Assembly: GCF_029633865.1 (NCBI RefSeq)
Contig: NC_079219.1
Span: forward strand, 56,554,280 to 56,618,279
DNA: 64,000 bases
From: Lampris incognitus
Lineage: Eukaryota; Chordata; Actinopteri; Lampriformes; Lampridae
Direction: 5' to 3'
The position numbers were made by a program, and so were the translations under genes. The notes under the pieces were generated by a model that searched no databases, was not told the origin of the DNA, and saw only the letters and a list, made by a program, of their open reading frames with translations. Shown here in pieces: positions 41,211-64,000 of this stretch (position 1 is its first letter; each line of letters opens with the position of its first letter).

Positions 41211-44200
41211 AGCTCACCTGCTGCAAACTCCCGAATGTCAGCAGGCCTCTTAAGACACACATCTCTGTGAGAAGATGACATAAAGTTAGAGGAGATGTGC
41301 TGGAATGGACAGTGGTATAATGCCAGTGTTTGAAAGCTAAAATTCAGTAGGAAAGGTGATGATTTCTCAATGAACTTAAAGGTACTATGTGTAGTTCTAT
41401 TTGAATCCTGTCTTCTCGTTCAGCAGTGTGAGTAATCACAACAAATCGAGGCAAGCAAAACATTCATTCATTCAACTTCAGCCGCTTCTCCGGGGTCGGG
41501 TCGCGGTGGCAACGAGCTAAGTAGGGCACTCCAGATGTCCCTCTCCCCAGTAACACTCTCCAGCTCCCCATCCCAAGGTGTTTCCAAGTCAGATTGGACA
41601 TGTAGTCCCTTCAGCAAGTTCTGGGTCTACCCCAGGGTCTCCTCCCAGTTGGCCGTGCACGGAAAACCTCCATAGGAAGGCGCCCAGGAGGCATCCTGAT
41701 CAGATGCCCGAACCACCTCAACTGGCTCCTTTTGACGTGAAGGAGCAGCGGCTCTACTCCGAGCTCCCTCCGGATGTCCGAGCTCCTCACCCTATCTCTA
41801 AGGCTGAGCCCAGACAACCTACAGAGGAAACTCATTTCAGCCGCTTGTATCCGCGATCTCACGCTTTCGGTCACTACCCAAAGCTCATGACCATAGGTGA
41901 GGGTTGGGATGAAGATTGACTGGTAAATTGAGAGTTTTGCCTTCTGACTCAGCTCCCTCTTCACCACAACGGTCCGGTACAACGTCCGCATTACTGCTGA
42001 TGCTGCACCAATCCGCCTGTCAATCTCCCGCTCCATCCTACCCTCACTCGTGAACAAGACCCCGAGATACTTGAACTCCTTCACTTGAGGCAACAACTCA
42101 TCCTCAACCCGGAGGGAACAATCCACCATTTTCCGGTAGAGAACCATGGTCTCAGACTTGGAGGTGCTGACTCTCATCCTGGCCATTTCACACTCAGCTG
42201 CAAACCGCCCCAGTGCACGCTGGCGTTCTGATGAAGCCAACAAAACCACGGGAGCAAGCAAAACAAACTAACTCAAATAGTAACGTGGCCTTAAGATGAT
42301 ATCTGCCATGGTCGAAGGTCCTTAGTAGCTATCGTCTGTTGCTAAGGCACAGACAACAAGTTTCATACTTTGCTGAGGACTGTTACTGCAAGCCAAGTCT
42401 TTTTTACCTTGTCTCAGTTGGTACCATTCAGCAACTCCTGACACCTACTTATCATATTATGTGTCAGTAAAGCCAGACTATTACACACAGCATCATGTGT
42501 GAACAACAATGTTTAATACAGGTGTTGCACTGACTTTGTGGTAAGGATGGAGGCTGAATGCAAAACAGAAAAGGGCATGCGTGAATGGAAACCGGTTTAT
42601 GATTCTGCTGACTCGTCTTATTTGTTTCTTTTTAGACACCTAAAAACATAAATATTGTCTATTAATGACCTATCATGAACCAGGCAAATATAAAAACTTC
42701 CTAAGAAATGAAAGAACCATGACTTTTGTTTCTGGTTTGTCTGTTGATAATCTCATTGCTGCTTCATTAACAGTGATGTGAAGAGGGCTGACTTGTGGAC
42801 CTGTGGAATTTGTTTGAGCTTTGATATTCAAATCAGGACGTTGGGATGGAAGTTTGTCTCCTGATGGCATAATGTTAGGCCAATTTCCCTTTTGTTCCGG
42901 GCTTTGGCTATGCTTCAGACTGACTGACCGTGGTCAGACTGAAGGTTGTGAGCGTACAGTCTGTACGCAAGGCTTGTTGTGTATTTGGATGTGTTTGGAA
43001 CCTTGCTAAAGCTACTGGCAGAGCAGAAGAGAGGGAGCAAACCTGAGGAATTCACTTAGCAGCACCTCCACTTCTGGATGTGACCTCAAATACTTTTCAT
43101 TCTCGATTCTCGTTTTGATCTGAAATTCAAGCACAGCACAGATTCTGCTTTCTTAGCATTTACCTTGACAAATGCACATACAACCAATGAAATCCCAACA
43201 CAACACGCTAGGTAGAATAGAATAGAATCACTTTATTTGTTCAATGAGAAATTCATACGTAGAGCTAGTAGCCAATTTGAAACAAACTATACTAACAAAT
43301 TTTGCAAATATATCATGATAATGAATAATATTTAGCTATAATTACATTTTAATTCATAAGTTATAATAATACTGAGAAATTAGGCTAATATGATAATACT
43401 GTTGCACAAAAATAAAAGTTATATTGAAATACTATACTACTAATATGGTGTTTCTATTCAAAATATATTGTAATATGTTTAGAAGGCATTTTGGGCTGCA
43501 AGGAACTTCAATGCTCTGCCCCATTAAGTCAAATCACATGTTCATTCCCTCCTGTACAGACCCTGCATTTACTTTATGGTTTAACAAAGGGATTAGATCA
43601 ATCCATAATCTAAACATACTAGAAGACATATTTGCGTCTTTTCCTCAATTATCCAAAGTCTATGACTTACCTAAGAACCACTTCTTTCGTTATTTACAGA
43701 TCAGGAGTTTTGTACAAAAGACATACAACTCATTTCCAAACAAACCCATAAAATCACACGTCGACCATATCCTGGACTTGAATTCAGACCATAGAGGGTT
43801 GACATCCCAGATTTATGAGTTCACTAACAACATCAATCCACATTCCATGGAAATTTAAAACTGGCCTGGAACTCTGATCTTGGAATAGCTTTAAGAGATG
43901 ACCAATGGGACTCTATTTTAGATTTGATACACACATCGTCTCTGTCTGCTAAACATGGCTTAATACAAACAAAAGTTGTACACAGAGTACATTTTACTAA
44001 TGCTAGATTGGCAAAGATTTATCCAAACATTGAGCCTTTATGCCCTCGATGTAGAGGCCAGCCGACAGATTTAATCCACATGTTTTGGCTGTGTCCGAAT
44101 CTCTCCACCTTTTGGATGAGAATTTTCAAAGCCTTTAGTGAGATGTTTGAAATCCAATTTGACCCTGACCCAATCTGTGCTCTCTTTGGTTTAGCATCAC

Positions 44201-47200
44201 AGCAATCTGGCAATCTCTTACCAAATAAAGCCCATGTGATCGTAGCTTTCACCACATTGCTTACGAGACGTTTGATCCTCTTAAAATGGAAACAACACAC
44301 TCCTCCATCCTTTTCTCACTGGGTCAAAGATGTTATGCATTTCTTAAATTTAGAGAAAATTAAATACACACTAAAAGGGTCATCTGGAACCTTTGCTAAG
44401 ATATGGAGGCCCTTTCTGGGTTTCTATGGCTCTCTACAGGAACCCCTTGAAAGAGTAGGGCAGAAGCCTTAAATGTCCTATTAAAGAAATCGGCATCCCC
44501 AACTCCCATTTTTTTGTTGTTTTGTTTTGTTTTCCATGTTTGTTTTTGTTTTTTTCCTTTCCCCCCTTCATCTTTTCTTCCTTTTGTTTGAATAATTAAT
44601 ACAGTTATTTGATTATCTTATGTTTTCCCTTCTTTACCTAAATGTATTCTGTAACCTGTGATCCTATGAGTGGGTGGGTGGTTGGGTTGGTAGTGATGGG
44701 AATGGGGTTTTCAATTTGTTAATACATGTGATGAATAATACTTTGTATCTGGGGATGAGTAGCTGATTTGACATTATACATGTTTTGTAATACTTGTGGG
44801 ATAAAACTTTTGAAAATCAATAAAATATATTTCCAAAAAAATACTTAACTATCCAAAAAAATAAATATATATATATATATATTGTAATACTGACATGCTA
44901 CAAATATACAGGGGAAAGCGACCCAATTAAGGCCCTTGTACTATATAAATAATATCCATCCATCCATCCATTATCTGAACCGCTTATCCTGCTCTCAGGG
45001 TCACGGGGATGCTGGAGCCTATCCCAGCAGTCATTGGGCGGCAGGCGGGGAGACACCCTGGACAGGCTGCCAGGCCATCACAGGACCCACACACACACAC
45101 ACACACACACATACCTAGGGACAATTTAGTAGTGTCTTTGGACTGTGAGAGGAGACCAGAGCCCCCAGAGGAAACCCACGCAGACACGGGGAGAACATGC
45201 AAACTCCACACAGAACGACTCCTAAGGTTGGACTACCCCGGGCCTCGAACCCAGGACCTTCTTGCTGTGAGGCGACCGCGCTAATCACTGTGCCACTCTC
45301 AAGAGATGACGTTGCTTTTAAAATGTTTGCCAATGTTCATTGACACTTTTTGAACCAGCTACAGGCCATTCAACCCCTTGTGTTTCCTCACAGGAGCATT
45401 TTAAAAGAGAAGACAGGCTGTGCACACTAGCAATAGGCTTGGCCTGTACTTTTTAGTGACGTTGAAAACTTGGATGAATCCTGTTTGAAAAGTTGTAAAA
45501 AACAGTTGCAGCCCAAGCCGTGAGATGAATTAAGCTGTAAAAGATAAAACAGCGCAAGTGTTTCTCATAACGCAGAGCTGCCGTTTTCTCGTTTGTTTCT
45601 TATATTTCAATGAACTGTGGCCAGAATGTAAAAACAAGCTGTGGTGTAAGGATGGAGTCTGTATTCCTTCACTTTCGTTGATATTTGGTCAAATTATGTA
45701 TTTTCAATCAGTAAAAGATGACATATTTCATAAAGTTACACACATGGGGTTATAAAACGATTCCATGACAAATGCTCACAAGACCAATGCTCACAAGACA
45801 AATGCTCACAACACTAAAAGAAAAAGAAACAAATGCTCACAAATCGTCTATATAAGAAATTGGTTGGCAAAAGACTCTATAGACACTGCTTTAAAATCTC
45901 TTAATCAGGTCACTGTGATCCCTATTACTTGCTTAGACCTATGTGATATTTCTTGTGACATGCAACAGACTGTTCAATGGAATATTTTTCCATGAATAAA
46001 GGTTAATTAAGATTATGTATTACCAAACAGTAATTGATAGTCTCATTACCATGATTATCTGTAAGATCACCATTTCGTTTGTCAGGGAGATGTGATCCCT
46101 CTCACATGCTCAGGCCTATGTGATATGTCTTATGTGACATGCAACAGAATGTTCAGTTGACTTTTTGAAAAATAAAGATTGTAAAACAGTTTGTGAGCAT
46201 TTGTCTCTTTTTCTATTAGTATTGTGAGCATTTGTCTTTTGAGCATTTGTCCGCACACCTTATAGCAGTGGTTCTAAACCTTTTTGGGGTCCTGGACCCC
46301 CTGCGTATTTTTGATCTACCCTGAGGACCCCTTCACCTGATCTTGGGGGAGGGGGGTTGCAATTTGATAGAAACAGTAGAAACTGCATTTTAAATTGCAT
46401 TATAGCATTTATTCACTCTTTGGGGCAAAAATAAGAGCTTTCAGTTGTAACTTAGATATAGTTAACAAAACAGAATTCTTATGCAGTAACTTTCAGATAT
46501 ATGTAACAAAACAGAATATGTATTCAGTAACTTTCAGATATATGTAACAACAGAATCTTTATGCAGTAACTTTTAACAGTGCAAACGGGAGCGAGATCTC
46601 TCATTAAAATACAATAAATTACACTTGTGAAACAGATGTAATTAGAGAAAAAAGTCCTGTTACCCTTTATAGTTTAGGCAGATAAAGGTCTCAGTCACAT
46701 TTGAGTAAAATAATCCTATTTCTATCAATGTCATAGGATCTTTTTTTTAAAGATGTTTTATTTTCACGGACCCCTTGCAATTACACCACGGACCACTAGG
46801 GGTCCGCGGACCCCCGGTTGAGAAACACTGCCTTATAGAACACGTGGGCTAGCTTAAACGCTACAGGTGTGCCCTTTGAACCCATCCCGGGCCTTTGACG
46901 TTCACAGACGAATTCAGAGTATTCACCTCATTAACCCCTCGACAAACTCTGACCGAGGTGTTCGGATGAGAGATTAATCCTTCATTTTATGTCCCATTTA
47001 CGGGGCACAAATGTAAGAAAAAGACGGAGAAAGGAAGGTTCCGGTGGGCCGCTTGCGGGCCTTCGAAGCGGGGCTTTTGTTTTCGGGATGGCGGGCAAAC
47101 GGCGTTCCGGCCCAACGGAACATTTTCCGGGACTGTTGGGGTGTCGGAATAATGGGCCGTCGGAACAATGGCGATCCCCCCCCCCCCCGGCTCGGCGCGG

Positions 47201-47379
47201 TCGTTTATATGTTTGTTATTTTATGTTTGTCCCCCCCCCCCACCCCCAAGTTAGCTAACGGTGCTAATGCTAACCAGGGTAAAATCCGTCGTTACCTTGA
47301 ACTGTCGTAGTTTCTCCCGCTGCTCGGCGCTCAGCGCGCCCGGGTCCAGTTGTTCCGACCCTCCTCCTTCCCCAGCCAT
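39814..47379 (-). CDS. riiad1: RIIa domain-containing protein 1
   Basis: Small protein consisting of a dimerization/docking domain like that of PKA regulatory subunit II, expected to bind amphipathic anchoring helices; its exact partner is not known to me. Exons: 47379-47296, 43119-43043, 41264-41218, 39884-39814 (stop TCA on the plus strand at 39814-39816). They total 279 nt, giving 92 aa, the same length as human RIIAD1. The product begins [20 protein letters not shown] (human has RPDPGALSAAQ), continues [20 protein letters not shown] (human IQTRIANEKYLRTHKEVEWL), then [20 protein letters not shown] and [19 protein letters not shown]. Phases agree at all three junctions. All exons are tiny, and the introns carry an L1, a second LINE, hAT and SINE copies. 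The gene lies head-to-tail between il6r and the mesothelin-like gene. Exons are far shorter than any long ORF here, so an automatic caller could miss it. Confidence 0.95.
39979..40419 (-). mobile_element. SINE-A with expanded (ATCC)n tail
   Basis: Full copy with an 11-bp duplication CTTTTCAAAAC at 39968-39978 and 40420-40430. The tail has grown to about 70 bp of CCAT repeats. Confidence 0.92.
40915..41001 (+). mobile_element. RTE-like LINE, 3' tip only
   Basis: GCAGAGGACAGGAAGAGATG to GCGACCCCTAACGGGAGCAG, followed by (AGT)n. It is an extreme 5' truncation of the family seen at 7206 and 25112, in a riiad1 intron. Confidence 0.85.
41121..41208. repeat. (GT)n microsatellite next to a splice donor
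   Basis: On the riiad1 coding strand this is (CA)n, starting about 10 bases after the donor of the third exon (41218). Confidence 0.97.
41462..42253 (-). mobile_element. LINE ORF2 C-terminal fragment (Rex/RTE-like)
   Basis: An uninterrupted stretch of 216 codons on the minus strand encodes the end of ORF2: [60 protein letters not shown] and [20 protein letters not shown]. The 3' tail is (GAAT)n. An 11-bp target duplication, GCAAGCAAAAC, is at 41451-41461 and 42254-42264. The clade name is uncertain. It lies in a riiad1 intron. Confidence 0.88.
42265..43042. other. riiad1 intron, nothing recognised
   Basis: AT-rich intronic sequence without an exon or repeat that I can identify. Confidence 0.5.
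43440..44838 (+). mobile_element. L1/Tx1-like LINE, 5'-truncated 3' end
   Basis: The plus strand encodes the ORF2 C-terminal region: [39 protein letters not shown] and [18 protein letters not shown], then [20 protein letters not shown] and [19 protein letters not shown] (the zf-RVT Cys/His motif). One break separates the two ORFs. A 3' UTR ends ATCAATAAAATATATTTCC and poly-A. It is inserted in riiad1 intron 1 against the gene's direction. Confidence 0.88.
44955..45300 (-). mobile_element. SINE-A, near full length
   Basis: CCATCCATCCATTATCTGAA tail through B-box and head ending near 45300, with small internal deletions. It lies in riiad1 intron 1. Confidence 0.88.
45767..46251. mobile_element. 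MITE with iteron-built terminal inverted repeats
   Basis: Each end of about 63-80 bp contains three or four copies of GACAAATGCTCACAA, and the two ends are inverted relative to each other, including a CACTAAAAGAAAAAGA spacer. The interior has two direct, diverged copies of a roughly 90-bp block (GTGATCCCTATTACTTGCTT at about 45918 and GTGATCCCTCTCACATGCTC at about 46091), each followed by TGACATGCAACAGA. There is no transposase. I do not recognise the family. Confidence 0.8.
46266..46830. mobile_element. hAT MITE with perfect 8-bp target duplication
   Basis: The ends are CAGTGGTTCTAAACC and its partner GGTTGAGAAACACTG, with GGGGTCC/GGACCCC palindromes inside. CCTTATAG lies on both sides (46258-46265 and 46831-46838). 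The size (565 bp), ends and 8-bp duplication are typical of a Charlie-like hAT MITE. The interior has ATATGTAACAAAACAGAAT in tandem. Confidence 0.92.
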
Positions 47380-47560
47380 CACTTAGCTGGTAACGCCACG
47401 AATTTAACGTCTTATACGGTCTTTTATTTTACAAAATGTAATGCTGCGTATTTGGCAGACCGAGAATTATACCGTTCAGTCCACCAGATCAGCGCTACCG
47501 GCTTTAAAGCGCTCACCTGTTGTTGACGCCGGTTCCATGGCAACATCCTCCCGCAGTTAC
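47380..47560 (-). promoter_or_regulatory. riiad1: GC-rich 5' flank of riiad1
   Basis: CpG-containing sequence around and above the riiad1 ATG (47379), likely promoter and 5' UTR. The neighbouring 47000-47300 is also GC-rich with long C-runs. No core motif is decisive. Confidence 0.4.
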
Positions 47561-47925
47561 AGCATTGTCCGCATGGTGGCGGTAAACGGCAGAATCGGGA
47601 GGCGCAGCCCTGCGCCGGCTGCAGATGGCATCTGGGAGGAATGCGGATTTCAAAACCGACGTGAGGGTCCAAGGACAGGATGTCGTCTTGCTATAAAGGC
47701 CAATGTGTGATTTGTGATATCGGGTTATACAAACAAAGCTGTGACAGGAAGCAGCGGACTGATTGGACGTTTCAGCAAAGATTAAGTTTAACTACCTCTG
47801 AAATCTGAGACAAGATGGACCTCAGCGAATCGCCCCTGAAGTGGTTACAGTAAGGAGAAGAAACAGGTGGGGGCATCAAGGGCAGGCAGGACTGGTGGTG
47901 ACAAGGTAACGGAAACCACTTCCTG

Positions 47926-48330
47926 CCCAGACAGCAAAGAAACTTTGGCCCAAATATGGCCCACATCTGCAGTTATCTTACAGCCCACACTTGGCCTCGA
48001 ATAACGGCGTCGACTCAGGGCGAGTGCAGCTGCCTCAACTCAGCCGCAGGTCCACGTTACACGGCCCACATCTGAACCACATACTATGTGCTGTAATCCA
48101 AGTCAAGCCCGGTTCATTACATTTGGGCCATGTCGGGCCCACACAACGCTTGCCGTAACCCAAGTCAGGCCCAGCTTATGACATTTGGGCCACATCTGGC
48201 CCATAGAAGAGTTGCCAGTGCCGTAACTGCACTGTAAGTACCAAAAGTGCCCCAGATTAGGCCCAAATATAGATCCCATCTTGGTTCTGGTTGGTTCACA
48301 CGCATAGTAGACATGACCACGGTTCATGTT
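47926..48330. mobile_element. Diverged member of the CCCAGATA family
   Basis: Starts CCCAGACAGCAAAG and is full of GGCCCA/TGGGCC motifs (CATTTGGGCCACATCTGGCC). It is more diverged than the other copies and its right end is unclear. It lies between riiad1 and il6r. Confidence 0.55.
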
Positions 48331-48770
48331 ATCGTTCCTATCATCCCAAACCTTGCACTGAAATACCAGGATGCTTTGGAGGCAGGAGATGTGTAATGAC
48401 TATTTAATCAATCCCAACAATTATATACAAAAACAACAAACATTACAGACATTACATCAAAAAATGTACATGTAATTTATCAACACTGTTCAGCTATGGA
48501 CTGTTTTAACGGCAGAAAGTAGCTTATAAATATTTTTCCATTCTCAAATAACTGGGAAAAACCCCCCCAATAAATTTAATGAGGTATTTCTGGTATATGT
48601 GTGTGAGTCTATGGTTGTGTATTTTTTTAACGACAGAAATGGAGAGAATTCATTCGTTTCCTTGTGCTGGCTGCAGTAGCACCAAAACACAAAATGAACC
48701 ATGCTGGTGACTAAGGGTTGTTTCACATGACCTGGCCGGCTCGTTTAGGAACAGGATATTGGGGCGTAAC

Positions 48771-63113
<14,343 letters not shown>

Positions 63114-63149
63114 CTGGACCAGAAAAATACGATAGTGAATTGACACGCC

Positions 63150-63290
63150 ATGCTACTGTAACCGGTTCTTTTCTTGCCCGGTGCAGGATTCGATACGAGG
63201 TGTACTGCACCACAAGGCGACATCACTGACCGCTCGGCTAAAGGGTCAGACCCGTTAGCTAGAGGCTAATGTGTCTTAGTAGTTTAGTCG
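63150..63290 (-). mobile_element. SINE-E-type tRNA-derived sequence, copy 1
   Basis: Minus strand: ACCCTTTAGCCGAGCGGTCA, CTTGTGGTGCAGTACACCTC, ATCGAATCCTGCACCGGGCA. It resembles a tRNA-derived head with A- and B-box-like parts. It lies directly upstream of the il6r Ig exon. Confidence 0.6.
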
Positions 63291-63374
63291 TCACCCTCTC
63301 CCGGAAGCGCGCCCTGTTATTCCCGCGCTCCGAAGAGACTTCTGAGGATCTGCACGCTTCCGGATCCCACCGCT

Positions 63375-63500
63375 GCCACCGGTTATTTTCTTGCCCGGTG
63401 CGGGATTCGATACGAGGTGTACTGCACCACAAGGCGACATCACTGACTGCTCGACTAAAGGGTCAGACCCGTTAGCTAGGGACTAACGTGTCTTACACTC
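63375..63500 (-). mobile_element. SINE-E-type tRNA-derived sequence, copy 2
   Basis: Direct repeat of the previous copy, nearly identical over about 110 bp (CCACAAGGCGACATCACTGA on the plus strand). About 100 bp of other sequence separates the two. Confidence 0.65.
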
Positions 63501-63544
63501 ACTATTTCTCTGTTGAAATTTTGAAATGTCATTACTTTTGTTGA

Positions 63545-63679
63545 AGAGCGCATAACGACTTGTCTAGGACTTGAAACTCCCAACCAAGATTCGGATTCGG
63601 GACTTGTCTTGGTGACTCGAGTGCCAAGACTTCAGAGTCACTTGTGACTCGGAAAACAAGGACCTGACCCCCACCTCTG
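63545..63679. mobile_element. hAT-like relic, right end only
   Basis: Matches the right end of the relic at 14868-15345 (CATAACGACTTGTCTAGGACTTG, AAAACAAGGACCTGACCC) and ends in CCACCTCTG, the inverse of CAGAGGTGG. Confidence 0.6.
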
Positions 63680-64000
63680 GTTTTACGGAGCCAGCAAGAA
63701 TCAGAAATAGAGAGGTGAGGCTGAGACGCAGCGAAACACGAAGGCTCAATAGAGAAGTGTGGAGAGGAAGCACAGAGTGAAACTGGTGGGTGATTTTGGT
63801 TATGCAAGTTAGTTTTGCTTTGTTTTCGTCTCATTTATGCTGCCCGATCAACCGCAGCGGACACGCAAGACAAAGGAAACTGATATTACTCAAAGATTCA
63901 GGTTTCAGAAGTGTAAAATAAGAGGGGGTTGAATCACCGCGAATCAACACACACACACACAATTTGAGACCATTTCTGTGTAGACTCCACTCATACCGTC
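63680..64000. other. il6r upstream intron, nothing recognised
   Basis: No signal-peptide exon could be identified on the minus strand here. A short (CA)n lies near 63947-63960. Confidence 0.4.

Noticed and set aside
41611-42261. 216-aa intact ORF on the minus strand considered as a gene
   Set aside because: It is a LINE ORF2 C-terminal fragment with target duplications on both sides.
47424-47710. Overlapping 82-89-aa ORFs upstream of riiad1
   Set aside because: GC-rich promoter sequence in which stops are rare; no recognisable product. A divergent transcript cannot be excluded.

Overview
The window is genomic DNA from a ray-finned fish, most likely a teleost. It carries five spliced vertebrate genes whose proteins align by eye with PSMD4, ZNF687, mesothelin, RIIAD1 and the interleukin-6 receptor alpha chain. 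Its introns are filled with fish-type repeats: several tRNA-derived SINE families, RTE-like, Rex-like and L1-like LINEs, a Penelope-like element, Tc1 and hAT relics, and very long (GT)n and (GATA)n tracts. All genes were reconstructed exon by exon. Splice phases agree through every junction I checked, so none of the five looks like a pseudogene.

Layout. 1-0.95 kb holds the last four coding exons of psmd4 (+). 2.5-10.4 kb holds znf687 (+, 10 coding exons, about 1,381 aa), with a CpG-rich promoter just upstream. 10.5-14.6 kb is a gap with a Penelope-like fragment and SINEs where znf687 and the next gene converge. 14.7-36.7 kb holds a mesothelin-like gene (-, about 29 exons, about 1,174 aa) with signal peptide, furin site and GPI-type tail. 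36.7-39.8 kb is intergenic with nested SINEs. 39.8-47.4 kb holds riiad1 (-, 4 small exons, 92 aa) stretched by inserted repeats. 48.8-63.1 kb holds the interleukin-6 receptor alpha gene (-, 9 exons seen, 5' exon(s) outside the window).

The genes are not an operon and share no single pathway. psmd4 (ubiquitin capture by the 26S proteasome), znf687 (chromatin-associated zinc finger protein), riiad1 (PKA-type dimerization/docking domain) and il6r all have human homologues on 1q21, so this looks like a conserved synteny block. In human, mesothelin lies on 16p instead.

Repeat names used below: SINE-A is a DANA/Mermaid-like tRNA SINE (tail of CCATC repeats); SINE-B is a tRNA SINE whose head contains CTACCAACACGGGGATCG; SINE-C is a tRNA SINE that shares a SINE-A-like head but has a different tail; SINE-D and SINE-E are two further tRNA-headed types. 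A-E are my labels. The points most worth a second look are: an apparent insertion of about 137 residues inside the Ig domain of the IL-6 receptor; a family of short elements ending in CCCAGATA (five copies in 64 kb); a MITE whose inverted ends are built from a 15-bp iteron; a 1.5-kb element with 263-bp inverted repeats; and dinucleotide repeats lying directly against splice sites.
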